A stretch of DNA of 64,000 bases, taken from the NCBI RefSeq assembly GCF_023634645.1, contig NZ_JAMKMR010000004.1, positions 1 to 64,000 of the forward strand, written 5' to 3'. Within the stretch, counting starts at the first letter, position 1. Every line of letters begins with the position of its first letter. Of the stretch, positions 8,699-18,376 are shown piece by piece. This DNA comes from Vibrio sinus. GTDB taxonomy: Bacteria > Pseudomonadota > Gammaproteobacteria > Enterobacterales > Vibrionaceae. The notes beneath the pieces were generated by a model. It was not told the origin of the DNA. It did not search any database and was given only the letters and a program-made list of their open reading frames with translations. Made by a program: the position numbers and the translations under genes.

Positions 8699-9664
8699 CT
8701 ATGAAGATACATTCATTAATAAATACGCTTGGTATACGATAAAGCACAGAAGTAATATCGCGCCTTCAATACGATTTATGATACGAGTTTTACCTAGCGC
8801 CATAATGACCAGCAGAAGCGATACGCCTAGCATGACCCAATAGTCGCGATGCATAACGTGCTCATTCAAAATTGAAGGGTGAATAATGCCAGGAATTCCC
8901 ATGACTGCAAGAATGTTGAACACATTCGAGCCAATTATATTCCCAACCGCCATATCGTCTTCACCTTTTAGCACACCTGCAATGGTCGCGGCGAGTTCGG
9001 GCAAGCTGGTACCGACAGCGATAATGGTTAAACCAATGACGAGATCACTCATACCAAAATAGTGCGCGATTTTCACCGAACTATCGACCAGCACATCAGC
9101 AGAGATTGGCAGTAAAATCAGGCCGATTACGACCCATACCAAGGCATTTTTATTGCTGACGCCAGTGGGGATCTCAGATTCTTGCTCTTCAAGAAGTGGA
9201 TCTCCCTGGCCTTTTTCTTTACGGCTAATTTGTAGCATCGCCAAAATAAATGCAGCGAATAATATAAACAGTAGTACACCTTCATAAAAGGCTAAGTGAT
9301 TGTCCCATAAAATCGCCCCTGCTAATAAAGTGACACCTATCATCAAGGGAAGTTCTCGGCGGAGTACTTTAGAGCTAATGGAAAGTGGTTTTATGATGGC
9401 GGTCAGGCCAATAATTAACGCGATATTAGTAATGTTAGAGCCAATGACATTGCCCACGGCCGTATCGGTTTTTCCGGCAAGAGCTGCGGTTGCAGAGACC
9501 ACCATTTCAGGCGCGGAAGAGCCCATTGCTAAGATTGTCATGCCTATGACAAGCGGTGAAATACCTAAATTTTTTGCTAATGCTGCTGAACCAAATACTA
9601 ACCTATCGGCGCTCCATACCAAAAACACCAAGCCGATGATCAGAAACGTTACCGCTTCGAACAT
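8699..9664 (-). CDS. yrbG: calcium/sodium antiporter, YrbG (CaxA) family
   Basis: This 321-residue inner-membrane protein has about ten helices in two inverted halves. Each half carries the Na/Ca exchanger alpha-repeat: GSSAPEMVVS plus GNVIGSNITNIALI in the first, and GTSLPELAAT plus GNIIGSNVFNILAV in the second. The acidic residues in GSSAPE/GTSLPE are the cation ligands of the family. It heads the minus-strand lpt/rpoN cluster. Transport of Ca2+ is inferred from the family. Confidence 0.92.
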   Translation of the reverse strand: MFEAVTFLIIGLVFLVWSADRLVFGSAALAKNLGISPLVIGMTILAMGSSAPEMVVSATAALAGKTDTAVGNVIGSNITNIALIIGLTAIIKPLSISSKVLRRELPLMIGVTLLAGAILWDNHLAFYEGVLLFILFAAFILAMLQISRKEKGQGDPLLEEQESEIPTGVSNKNALVWVVIGLILLPISADVLVDSSVKIAHYFGMSDLVIGLTIIAVGTSLPELAATIAGVLKGEDDMAVGNIIGSNVFNILAVMGIPGIIHPSILNEHVMHRDYWVMLGVSLLLVIMALGKTRIINRIEGAILLLCFIVYQAYLLMNVSS

Positions 9665-9913
9665 GATGATCCCTAACTTTTACAATATCGAGTAAGTTGA
9701 CCGCTAATTTTGACCGTTTAGGATCTAAATGTGAAGCGTCACTTCAAATAATTTTACCAAAAGGCACAAAATTTACCGTTGTGAGATACGCACAGTTTGG
9801 AGAATCAACAAACCTGACTTAGATTTAATTGAACAGTGCTTTTAATTCTCATCTATTGTGCTTATGATTGCCACGTCTATGCATAATTCATGTAGGGAGC
9901 GTGCAAGGTCACC

Positions 9914-10708
9914 ATGTCAAATGAAGATTTAGTCACGATAAAAAATCTGAGCTTTTCCAGAGCGGACAGGAAGATATTCGATGATATCAGCCTGCATGTT
10001 CCAAAAGGGAAGGTGACGGCTATTATGGGGCCCTCCGGTATCGGAAAAACCACACTACTAAGATTGGTTGGAGGTCAACTCTTACCAGACAGTGGAGAGG
10101 TTATTTTTGATGGAGATAATATCCCAACCCTTAGCCGAAAAAAATTATACCAAGCTCGTAAGAAAATGAGCATGCTGTTCCAATCTGGAGCATTATTTAC
10201 CGACCTGACCGTGTTCGATAACGTCGCTTATCCGCTTCGTGAACACACGGCTTTAGATGAAACTCTTATACGCACTTTAGTTTTGCTCAAACTGGAAGCG
10301 GTAGGGCTTCGAGGGGCCGCGCAGCTTATGCCAAGTGAGTTATCTGGCGGAATGGCAAGAAGAGCGGCATTAGCGCGAGCGATAGCGCTAGACCCAGATC
10401 TCATCATGTACGATGAACCGTTTGTTGGCCAAGATCCTATCACTATGGGCGTACTGGTTGAGCTTATACGGAATCTAAACCAGGCGTTAGGCGTCACTTC
10501 TATTGTGGTTTCACACGATGTTCCAGAGGTGATGAGTATTGCTGATTGGGTGTACTTATTAGCCGATGGAAAAATCATTGCAAGTGGCACGCCTGATGAA
10601 CTTCGTTTAAACGAAGACTCGCGAGTGAAGCAATTTCTATTGGGGGAAGCGGATGGGCCGGTGCCATTTCGTTACCCAGCAAATTCATTAGAGAAGGACT
10701 TGTTCTAA
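9914..10708 (+). CDS. mlaF: phospholipid transport ATPase MlaF
   Basis: MlaF is the ATPase of the inner-membrane MlaFEDB complex, which keeps outer-membrane lipid asymmetry. The 264 residues contain Walker A GPSGIGKT (39-46), the LSGGMARRAALARA signature and Walker B LIMYDEPF. It is the first gene of mlaFEDCB-ibaG-murA, and mlaE starts at the base after its stop codon. A GGGAG ribosome site precedes the ATG. Confidence 0.95.
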   Translation: MSNEDLVTIKNLSFSRADRKIFDDISLHVPKGKVTAIMGPSGIGKTTLLRLVGGQLLPDSGEVIFDGDNIPTLSRKKLYQARKKMSMLFQSGALFTDLTVFDNVAYPLREHTALDETLIRTLVLLKLEAVGLRGAAQLMPSELSGGMARRAALARAIALDPDLIMYDEPFVGQDPITMGVLVELIRNLNQALGVTSIVVSHDVPEVMSIADWVYLLADGKIIASGTPDELRLNEDSRVKQFLLGEADGPVPFRYPANSLEKDLF

Positions 10709-11500
10709 ATGCTGAACAAACTAACCATGTTTACCGCGTCGTTAGGTCGCAGGGCCATAGGCACTTGCGAATCCTACGGCCGGGCAACGCTAATGCTATT
10801 AGGGGCCATTTTTTCTCGCCCACGTCCTATTAAAAACTTCCCTCTGTTAACTAAACAACTCTACAGTGTTGGCGTTCAGTCATTGGCCATTATTGTCGTG
10901 TCGGGTTTATTTATCGGCATGGTATTAAGCTTACAAGGCTACATTGTGCTGGTGGACTACAGTGCGGAAGGCAATTTAGGCCAAATGGTGGCTTTATCTC
11001 TTCTAAGGGAGCTTGGCCCAGTTGTGACCGCGCTGTTGTTTGCAGGCAGAGCAGGGTCTGCATTGACGGCTGAGATAGGGCTAATGAAGGCCACTGAGCA
11101 GTTATCCAGCTTGGAAATGATGGCAGTTGATCCGCTAAAGCGGATCATTGCTCCTAGGCTTTGGGCAGGGCTAATATCCATGCCGCTCCTGACTATGATT
11201 TTTGTCGCAGTCGGTATTTGGGGTGGGCAAGTAGTTGGTGTGGATTGGAAAGGTATCGATCCCGGTACGTTCTGGTCAACCATGCAAGACTCAGTTCGTC
11301 TTGGCTACGATATAGGTAACAGTTTAATTAAAAGTCTTGTCTTTGCATTTACTGTTACTTGGATTGCTTTATATAACGGCTACGATGCAATTCCGACATC
11401 TGAAGGAATCAGTCGAGCAACAACACGCACCGTGGTGCACTCTTCTCTAGCCGTATTGGCGCTAGATTTTGTACTAACAGCATTGATGTTTGGGAACTAA
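10709..11500 (+). CDS. mlaE: phospholipid transport permease MlaE
   Basis: MlaE is the permease subunit of the Mla complex. The 263 residues show five or six hydrophobic segments and the MlaE/YrbE hallmarks LGRRAIG near the start, [22 protein letters not shown] in the middle and [16 protein letters not shown] near the end. It is joined to mlaF without a gap and followed after two bases by mlaD. Confidence 0.95.
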   Translation: MLNKLTMFTASLGRRAIGTCESYGRATLMLLGAIFSRPRPIKNFPLLTKQLYSVGVQSLAIIVVSGLFIGMVLSLQGYIVLVDYSAEGNLGQMVALSLLRELGPVVTALLFAGRAGSALTAEIGLMKATEQLSSLEMMAVDPLKRIIAPRLWAGLISMPLLTMIFVAVGIWGGQVVGVDWKGIDPGTFWSTMQDSVRLGYDIGNSLIKSLVFAFTVTWIALYNGYDAIPTSEGISRATTRTVVHSSLAVLALDFVLTALMFGN

Positions 11501-11502
11501 AC

Positions 11503-11991
11503 ATGCAACAAACACGTAAAACAGAGCTACTAGTAGGCATTTTTGTACTTGCTGGTATTTGCGCAATTCTTGTCATGATTTTTCAAGTCGCTGACGTCAA
11601 AAGCTTTGGCTCAAGCGATACTTACACTGTGAAAGCAGAATTTGACAATGTAGGTAGCCTAAAAGTCAGGGCTCCTGTCAAAGTCGGTGGGGTAGTTGTT
11701 GGGCGAGTATCAAGCATTACATTAGATCCAAAAACCCTCCTGCCATTGGTGACCATGGCAATCAACAGTAAATACAACGAGTTTCCAGAAACGTCGAGTT
11801 TGCAAATTCTCACATCCGGCCTGATTGGTGAGCAATATGTGAGTTTGATTCCGGGGTTCATCACTCCTGAAGATAACACGATGTTAAAAAATGGTAGCAC
11901 CATCGAAGACACCAAATCTGCGATGATTTTAGAAGATTTAATTGGCCAGTTGCTCTACAACGTGGGTGGCTCGAGTTCGAAAGGTAAATAA
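11503..11991 (+). CDS. mlaD: MCE-domain lipid-binding protein MlaD
   Basis: MlaD is anchored by one N-terminal helix (about 8-28) and forms a periplasmic hexameric ring through its MCE domain (about 38-116, VKAEFDNVGSLKVRAPVKVGGVVVGRV). The ring passes phospholipids between MlaE and MlaC. The length of 162 residues is usual for vibrios. The C-terminal tail is rich in Ser and Gly. mlaC starts just after the stop. Confidence 0.95.
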   Translation: MQQTRKTELLVGIFVLAGICAILVMIFQVADVKSFGSSDTYTVKAEFDNVGSLKVRAPVKVGGVVVGRVSSITLDPKTLLPLVTMAINSKYNEFPETSSLQILTSGLIGEQYVSLIPGFITPEDNTMLKNGSTIEDTKSAMILEDLIGQLLYNVGGSSSKGK

Positions 11992-11992
11992 C

Positions 11993-12691
11993 GTGAAAAA
12001 GTCACTCAATAAGATATTAATCCCCGCTTTAGCTCTAGTGATTTCTGCCCCATCATTTGCGCAAGCTGCGACGGCTAACGCCCAGTCAACAAGTGCGACG
12101 GCTCAGGCAGAGCAGATCAATCAGACCGATCCGTACGTGATGATGAAACAGGTGGCTAACCACACCTTCTCACGCTTGAAAGATGAACAAAAAGCGATCC
12201 ACAAGAATCCAGAAATGCTTAAAGTGATCGTTGAACAAGAGCTAATGCCTTATGTTAACTCTACCTATGCCGCACTTAAATTACTTGGGCCGAATCTGCG
12301 TGGGGCGAAGAGAAGCGATGTTGAAGCATTTATCAAAGCCTTCCATAACTACCTAGTAAGTTCTTATGCGCAAGTGTTAACTCAGTACACTGACCAAACT
12401 GTAGAGTTTGGACCTGCGCCGCGAATGGATGAAAACAGACGTATTGTGACAGTCAAGGTGAATATTATTGATACACCACGACCGAACATCCAGCTTGCAT
12501 TTAAACTGATTAAAAACAAAAAAACAGGCAAATGGTCAGCCTTTGATATGGTTGCAGAAGGCGTTAGTCTACTGTCGAGCAAGCAGTCAGAATGGAGTGG
12601 GGAGATTCGTCAAAAAGGTATCTTAGAAGTTGCCAATAGACTTCAAGCTCTGTCGGAAAAACCTATTCAATTTGAAACGAGTAAAAGCTAA
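11993..12691 (+). CDS. mlaC: periplasmic phospholipid shuttle MlaC
   Basis: MlaC carries phospholipid between the outer-membrane MlaA-porin complex and MlaFEDB. I chose the GTG at 11993, one base after the mlaD stop (232 residues), because it gives a signal peptide (VKKSLNKILIPALALVISAPSFAQA). An upstream ATG at 11942 would read through the end of mlaD. The mature domain has FIKAFHNYLVSSYAQVL and FDMVAEGVSLLSSKQSEW, typical of the family. Confidence 0.93.
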   Translation: MKKSLNKILIPALALVISAPSFAQAATANAQSTSATAQAEQINQTDPYVMMKQVANHTFSRLKDEQKAIHKNPEMLKVIVEQELMPYVNSTYAALKLLGPNLRGAKRSDVEAFIKAFHNYLVSSYAQVLTQYTDQTVEFGPAPRMDENRRIVTVKVNIIDTPRPNIQLAFKLIKNKKTGKWSAFDMVAEGVSLLSSKQSEWSGEIRQKGILEVANRLQALSEKPIQFETSKS

Positions 12692-13002
12692 TGGCGCATC
12701 CGCAGTGGCAATTGGACGACAAAGACAAGATAACGCTTACTGGCTCCCTAGATAGGGAGTCAGTACCAAGCCTTTGGCAATCTGTTCGCAAATGGTCGCC
12801 GACGTCAGAACACTTAGATGTAAGTTTAGAGCGTGTCGAAAGAGTTGACTCTTCAGGAATGGCGATGCTCATTCAGCTTGTAAAGCATGCAAAAAATCAA
12901 AATTGTCATATAATGCTCAGCTTTGTGCCTGAGCAGTTGAACACCTTATTTAAGCTAAGCAATGTTCAAGAGCTTATGGCTGATCATATTCGAATTAACT
13001 AG
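12691..13002 (+). CDS. mlaB: STAS-domain protein MlaB
   Basis: MlaB is the small cytosolic subunit that binds MlaF and is needed for its ATPase activity. The 103-residue protein is a single STAS domain with RVDSSGMAMLIQLVKHA at about 51-67, the position of the key Ser/Thr in relatives. Its ATG shares one base with the mlaC stop (TAATG), which suggests coupling. Confidence 0.92.
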   Translation: MAHPQWQLDDKDKITLTGSLDRESVPSLWQSVRKWSPTSEHLDVSLERVERVDSSGMAMLIQLVKHAKNQNCHIMLSFVPEQLNTLFKLSNVQELMADHIRIN

Positions 13003-13011
13003 GGTAAGACT

Positions 13012-13266
13012 GTGGACAGTACTCAAGTACAACAAATTTTAAACGAAGCTCTTAAGCTAGAAGAGCTGCACGTAAAAGGTGAGGGGAGCCACTATGAAGT
13101 AGTGGCAGTAGATGCTTGCTTCGACGGTATGAGTCGAGTGAAAAAACAGCAAATGATTTACGCCCCCTTGATGGAGTACATTCAAAGAAACGACATTCAC
13201 GCCGTCTCAATCAAAGCCTTCACTCCTGATGAGTGGGCGAGAGATAAAAAGTTGATGTCGTTGTAA
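13012..13266 (+). CDS. ibaG: BolA-family protein IbaG
   Basis: This 84-residue BolA-like protein is thought to work with monothiol glutaredoxins in Fe-S cluster handling and is linked to acid and envelope stress. The core [21 protein letters not shown] corresponds to the BolA loop and helix. The start is GTG at 13012, nine bases after mlaB. It sits between mlaB and murA, as in E. coli. Confidence 0.92.
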   Translation: MDSTQVQQILNEALKLEELHVKGEGSHYEVVAVDACFDGMSRVKKQQMIYAPLMEYIQRNDIHAVSIKAFTPDEWARDKKLMSL

Positions 13267-14538
<1,272 letters not shown>

Positions 14539-14559
14539 GTAAGCTCCGATAATTTGTAA

Positions 14560-14590
14560 CGAGCCGAAACGAGGGTTTCGGCTTTTTTAT
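14560..14590 (+). terminator. terminator after murA
   Basis: GAGCCGAAAC and GTTTCGGCTT pair around a short GAGG loop and are followed by TTTT. The hairpin lies 20 bp after the murA stop and just before plsC. Confidence 0.8.
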
Positions 14591-14612
14591 TGTGTTCTTT
14601 TGGAGAGCGATA

Positions 14613-15341
14613 ATGATTGCATTACTTCGTATCATTGCCACAGCAGTTTTTGCGGTTTTGATGTTTGTATTTGGCTGTGGGTATTGCCTTTTAAGCCCAA
14701 GAAACCCAAAGCATGTTTTCACCTTTGGCCGTTTCTTTGCACGTATGTCGAGAGTGTTTGGTATCAAACTAGAATTGCGTGCCCCAAAAGACTACCACGA
14801 GCGTGGGCAGCATATTTATGTCGCAAACCATCAAAGTAACTGGGATATGTTTACCGTATCGAGCGCAGTGACACCGAACGTTGTGACTGTGGGTAAAAAG
14901 AGTCTGGCGTTTTTGCCCTTGTTTGGCCAGTTGTATTGGTTGACTGGCAACATCTTAATCGATAGGAAAAACCTAGCGAAAGCCATGGATACGATTGGTC
15001 AGGTGGTCGATACCATGAAAAAAACTAACGTATCGGTCTGGATGTTTCCTGAAGGAACGCGTTCTCGTGGCAGAGGTCTATTGCCTTTCAAAACAGGAGC
15101 CTTCCATGCTGCTGCTAGAGCAGAAGTGCCAATTATCCCAATTGTATGTAGCTCGACCAAGCACCTTAAGCTAAACAAGTGGAACAATGGTCATGTGATC
15201 GTAGAAATCCTGCCACCAATTAGCACAGAAGGTGTCGACAAGGCAGGCGTACGTAAGCTAACAAACTTATGTCGTGCACAAATGAAGGAAAAGCTCGAAG
15301 AGCTTGATAAAGAGGTAGCAGAGCGCAACGCTACCAAGTAG
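14613..15341 (+). CDS. plsC: 1-acyl-sn-glycerol-3-phosphate acyltransferase PlsC
   Basis: PlsC adds the second acyl chain to lysophosphatidate in phospholipid synthesis at the inner membrane. The ATG at 14613 (242 residues) is preferred to a GTG at 14592 because a TGGAGAG ribosome site stands before it and it gives MIALLRIIATAVFAVL as first membrane helix. The acyltransferase motifs NHQSNWD (HX4D) and FPEGTRSRGRG are intact. It stands alone between two terminators. Confidence 0.93.
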   Translation: MIALLRIIATAVFAVLMFVFGCGYCLLSPRNPKHVFTFGRFFARMSRVFGIKLELRAPKDYHERGQHIYVANHQSNWDMFTVSSAVTPNVVTVGKKSLAFLPLFGQLYWLTGNILIDRKNLAKAMDTIGQVVDTMKKTNVSVWMFPEGTRSRGRGLLPFKTGAFHAAARAEVPIIPIVCSSTKHLKLNKWNNGHVIVEILPPISTEGVDKAGVRKLTNLCRAQMKEKLEELDKEVAERNATK

Positions 15342-15361
15342 TGCTTATTCGCCTTACAAAG

Positions 15362-15390
15362 CCAGCTGGTGAGAATCAGCTGGTTTTTTT
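15362..15390 (+). terminator. terminator after plsC
   Basis: CCAGCTG and CAGCTGG form a 7-bp stem with an 8-nt loop, followed by seven T. Confidence 0.85.
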
Positions 15391-15530
15391 GTACCTGCGA
15401 GCTAATCCTGCTCCCCTGTATTTTGTGCGCTGCTAGGCTTTCATGAGTGGAGCTGAGTAGCTTGGTTAGCTGAAGCATGAAAGTGGGCACTATAAAGAGT
15501 GCTGAACTGATGCGATGTGGTGTAAAACGC

Positions 15531-15558
15531 AAAAAACCGCAGTAAAAACTGCGGTTTT
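15531..15558 (-). terminator. terminator of the lower tRNA operon
   Basis: Read on the minus strand, AACCGCAG and CTGCGGTT pair and are followed by TTTTTT. The hairpin lies just after the last tRNA-Asn of the five-gene operon. Confidence 0.85.
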
Positions 15559-15565
15559 GCAAAAG

Positions 15566-15641
15566 TGGCTCCCCCTGCGGGACTCGAACCTGCGACATAC
15601 GGATTAACAGTCCGCCGTTCTACCAACTGAACTAAGGGGGA
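15566..15641 (-). tRNA. tRNA-Asn (GTT), copy 1
   Basis: This 76-nt cloverleaf has encoded CCA, anticodon GTT in GGACTGTTAATCC, and acceptor stem TCCCCCT/AGGGGGA. It is identical by eye to the copies at 15778 and 16348. It is the last gene of the operon Phe-Thr-Asn-Thr-Asn. Confidence 0.97.
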
Positions 15642-15678
15642 ATTATCTTTTCTTAACCATTTATCTTATACAAATAAA

Positions 15679-15754
<76 letters not shown>

Positions 15755-15777
15755 ATTTTTGCCCTATCGGCTAAAAA

Positions 15778-15853
15778 TGGCTCCCCCTGCGGGACTCGAA
15801 CCTGCGACATACGGATTAACAGTCCGCCGTTCTACCAACTGAACTAAGGGGGA
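15778..15853 (-). tRNA. tRNA-Asn (GTT), copy 2
   Basis: This copy has the same sequence as copy 1. The Asn-Thr unit (genes plus spacers) has been duplicated in tandem in this operon: spacers around copies 1 and 2 share AATTATCTTT and TTATCTTA. Confidence 0.97.
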
Positions 15854-15889
15854 ATTATCTTTGTTAACTATTTATCTTAAACAGTTAAA

Positions 15890-15965
<76 letters not shown>

Positions 15966-16021
15966 GCACTTAATTTATTGTCAGCGCTTAGAGTTTCTCT
16001 ATAAGCACTCACTGAAAATCG

Positions 16022-16097
16022 TGGTGCCCGGAGGCGGAATCGAACCACCGACACGAGGATTTTCAATCCTCTGCTCTACCGACTGAGCTATCCGGGC
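16022..16097 (-). tRNA. tRNA-Phe (GAA), copy 1
   Basis: This 76-nt cloverleaf with encoded CCA has anticodon GAA in GGATTGAAAATCC and acceptor stem GCCCGGA/TCCGGGC. It is the first gene of the lower operon, close behind a strong promoter. Confidence 0.97.
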
Positions 16098-16107
16098 GAC
16101 GGGGTGT

Positions 16108-16136
16108 ATTAAACGGTTTTTCCTGGTGGAGGTCAA
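16108..16136 (-). promoter_or_regulatory. promoter of the lower tRNA operon
   Basis: On the minus strand, TTGACC (16136-16131) and TTTAAT (16113-16108) are separated by 17 bp. They are followed by a GC-rich stretch, ACACCCCGTC, before tRNA-Phe. The GC-rich discriminator is typical of stringently controlled stable-RNA promoters. Confidence 0.8.
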
Positions 16137-16310
16137 CATCAAATTGCAAAAAAAGTGTCGTTTGTTGCTTTTATGTACTTAGTTTAATGTTTTTGTCTAT
16201 TTTGTTGTCAAGGATATTGGTTAATTGGTGAGAAAGCATACCTAAATCGTTAAGCCATATTTAGGAGTCGCTGAAGAGTGAGAGAGGGAATCGGGGCGAA
16301 TACTGAATAC

Positions 16311-16337
16311 AAAAAAAGCCGCAGTTTTCACTGCGGC
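16311..16337 (-). terminator. terminator of the upper tRNA operon
   Basis: On the minus strand, GCCGCAG and CTGCGGC pair around a 6-nt loop and are followed by seven T, directly after tRNA-Asn copy 3. It separates the two tRNA operons. The 170 bp between it and the lower promoter holds no gene I can recognise. Confidence 0.85.
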
Positions 16338-16347
16338 TTCTTAAAAG

Positions 16348-16423
16348 TGGCTCCCCCTGCGGGACTCGAACCTGCGACATACGGATTAACAGTCCGCCGT
16401 TCTACCAACTGAACTAAGGGGGA
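16348..16423 (-). tRNA. tRNA-Asn (GTT), copy 3
   Basis: This is the same sequence as copies 1 and 2. It is the last gene of the upper operon Phe-Thr-Phe-Asn. Confidence 0.97.
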
Positions 16424-16428
16424 ATAGA

Positions 16429-16504
16429 TGGTGCCTCGAGGCGGAATCGAACCACCGACACGAGGATTTTCAATCCTCTGCTCTACCGACTGAGCTATCG
16501 AGGC
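16429..16504 (-). tRNA. tRNA-Phe (GAA), variant acceptor stem
   Basis: The cloverleaf equals the other tRNA-Phe copies except in the acceptor stem, GCCTCGA/TCGAGGC instead of GCCCGGA/TCCGGGC. Two base pairs (4-69 and 5-68) have changed on both strands, so pairing is kept and the gene is probably functional. It lies only 5 bp from tRNA-Asn and 5 bp from tRNA-Thr. Confidence 0.96.
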
Positions 16505-16509
16505 AAAAA

Positions 16510-16585
<76 letters not shown>

Positions 16586-16643
16586 ACATTTTATTTTTTG
16601 CACTAGCACTTATCGTTTATCAATAAGCATTAACACCAAATTG

Positions 16644-16719
16644 TGGTGCCCGGAGGCGGAATCGAACCACCGACACGAGGATTTTCAATCCTCTGCTCTA
16701 CCGACTGAGCTATCCGGGC
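16644..16719 (-). tRNA. tRNA-Phe (GAA), copy 3
   Basis: This 76-nt gene is identical to the copy at 16022, with acceptor stem GCCCGGA/TCCGGGC. It is the first gene of the upper operon. Confidence 0.97.
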
Positions 16720-16730
16720 AACGGAGCGCT

Positions 16731-16759
16731 ATTAAACGGATTTTCCGCTCTCTCGTCAA
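16731..16759 (-). promoter_or_regulatory. promoter of the upper tRNA operon
   Basis: On the minus strand, TTGACG (16759-16754) and TTTAAT (16736-16731) are 17 bp apart. They are followed by AGCGCTCCGTT and the tRNA-Phe start. Layout and spacing match the lower operon promoter, with an A-rich stretch (GCAAAAACAA) upstream. Confidence 0.8.
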
Positions 16760-16822
16760 CTTGTTTTTGCAAAAAAGGCCGAAATGATGTTTGACTGGTG
16801 ATAAATTAGGCAAAAATGAGAG

Positions 16823-17956
16823 TTAGGTTTTGTTTGAGTTAAATTCTTTTTTAAATTTAGTCACTTTCTCAAGGTAACGGCGAGATTCTGAACTAGGGTG
16901 TTTCTTGGTAAGTGCCCAGTAAACTTGATTGGGTTGCAAGGCGTTTAAATCTCTTAAAGCACGAGTGCGGTTTCGGTCGAATGTGTTTAGTACCCCTCCG
17001 GCTCCTCCGTTATAGGCTGAGATCATGCTGTATTCGAGTGACAATGGGTTTCGCACGCCCTTTAAGTAACGATTCTTCAATAAGTAGAAATACGCCGTGC
17101 CAGTATCTATATTGTTCTCTGGGTTAAATAGGTACTCTGGTGATGGTTGGCCAGAGCGGTTTTTGACCAGCTTAAATACATCTCTACCAGCTGTTTTAGG
17201 AACGACTTGCATCAGTCCATAGGCGTTTGCCCAGCTCACAGCATAAGGGTTGAAACTGCTTTCCGTTTTGATGATGGCGTAGATCAGATCTTCTGGGATA
17301 CCGTATTTTCGCGCGGCTTTACGCACAATGCTCGCATACTGATAGCTTCGGATCTGCATTTGATCTTTCACCATGGGTATCTCAACATAATAGGCTTTTT
17401 TAAAATCGACGCTCTTAACTTTCAGTTTATTATCAATTAAATAGTTGGCGAATCGATTAGCACGCCACGACCACTGTATTGGTTGGTTATCTTCGTCTAC
17501 CACTTGTTTATAGAGAAAGGGCCTGCCCTCTAACTTAATGCTTCTTGAGGAAAATAAGTCGACTTGTGATGGATTATCTGGGGTGAGCAGAGTGGTAATG
17601 ATGGCTTTACGTAAGTGCTCTTTGGGCTCGGTTGAAGCGACAGTCTCAACGATTATCGTACCTTTACTGAAGTTTACTTCCGTTCGGCTCAGATAGTTGT
17701 CGATGTATTTTACGTAGTTGCTCTTACCAGCAATACGTATTTCTTTGCTTCCCCAGCGTTTTTTGATGTTTCCCGAAAAACTGTTAATTAAGGCATCAAA
17801 AGCCGCGGTATCTTTGGTGTATTGCCCGGGAAGTTGGGCTAGGTTTTTGGCAAATCGGTTGGTGGGCTCGTAATCGACGTCATAAACACTTTCAATAAAC
17901 TCTCGGCTACATCCGGTAAGCGCGATTGCTGAAAGTAGTAAGACTGCTGTCCTCAT
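16823..17956 (-). CDS. mltC: membrane-bound lytic murein transglycosylase C
   Basis: MltC is an outer-membrane lipoprotein that cleaves the MurNAc-GlcNAc bond of peptidoglycan, forming 1,6-anhydro ends. The 377-residue protein has a lipobox LTGC with Cys16, a DUF3393-type N-terminal region (about 30-200) and a C-terminal SLT domain (about 205-360). The catalytic glutamate is Glu232 in IIKTESSFNP, followed by YGLMQVVPKTAG. It follows yggX and mutY, as in E. coli. Confidence 0.95.
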   Translation of the reverse strand: MRTAVLLLSAIALTGCSREFIESVYDVDYEPTNRFAKNLAQLPGQYTKDTAAFDALINSFSGNIKKRWGSKEIRIAGKSNYVKYIDNYLSRTEVNFSKGTIIVETVASTEPKEHLRKAIITTLLTPDNPSQVDLFSSRSIKLEGRPFLYKQVVDEDNQPIQWSWRANRFANYLIDNKLKVKSVDFKKAYYVEIPMVKDQMQIRSYQYASIVRKAARKYGIPEDLIYAIIKTESSFNPYAVSWANAYGLMQVVPKTAGRDVFKLVKNRSGQPSPEYLFNPENNIDTGTAYFYLLKNRYLKGVRNPLSLEYSMISAYNGGAGGVLNTFDRNRTRALRDLNALQPNQVYWALTKKHPSSESRRYLEKVTKFKKEFNSNKT

Positions 17957-18100
17957 GCACTATCCTAGTTATTGTCGTCCATCCCTATCATTGGCTTCTC
18001 CTTGAAGAAGCCAAATACAGTATATACCCAAGTAAACGTCACATGCACAAATCAGGGTGAAATCTGCGCATTCACTTCAAGGAAAGCGTTGTGTAGCCAA

Positions 18101-18376
18101 TCATTGGTCACTTGGTGGCGTATAGCCTTCAATATGCACGTCTTTGCCTTCAAATAGGAAGTTGACCATCTCGGTTTCAATTACTTTACGATGCTCAGGA
18201 TCCATCATGTTGAGCTTCTTTTCGTTGATTAACATGGTTTGTTTATGTTGCCATTGCGCCCATGCTTCTTTAGAGATGTTGTCAAAAATACGTTTGCCCA
18301 AATCGCCAGGGTATAGCTGAAAATCGAGGCCTTCAGCTTCTTTGTTCAGGCGGACGCAAAATACGGTGCGGCTCAT
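18101..18376 (-). CDS. yggX: Fe(2+)-trafficking protein YggX
   Basis: This 91-residue protein helps protect and supply iron to Fe-S proteins under oxidative stress. The N-terminus [20 protein letters not shown] and the central [21 protein letters not shown] with [14 protein letters not shown] are the family signature. Its start overlaps the end of mutY by four bases, so it is co-transcribed with that Fe-S enzyme. Confidence 0.95.
   Translation of the reverse strand: MSRTVFCVRLNKEAEGLDFQLYPGDLGKRIFDNISKEAWAQWQHKQTMLINEKKLNMMDPEHRKVIETEMVNFLFEGKDVHIEGYTPPSDQ

Noticed and set aside
15441..15626. Short frame overlapping tRNA-Asn and its terminator
   Set aside because: The sequence is fully explained by the tRNA gene and hairpin on the same strand.
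17991..18014. Terminator between yggX and mltC
   Set aside because: TTGGCTTCT/AGAAGCCAA is a good stem, but neither strand has a T-run after it, so its role is open.
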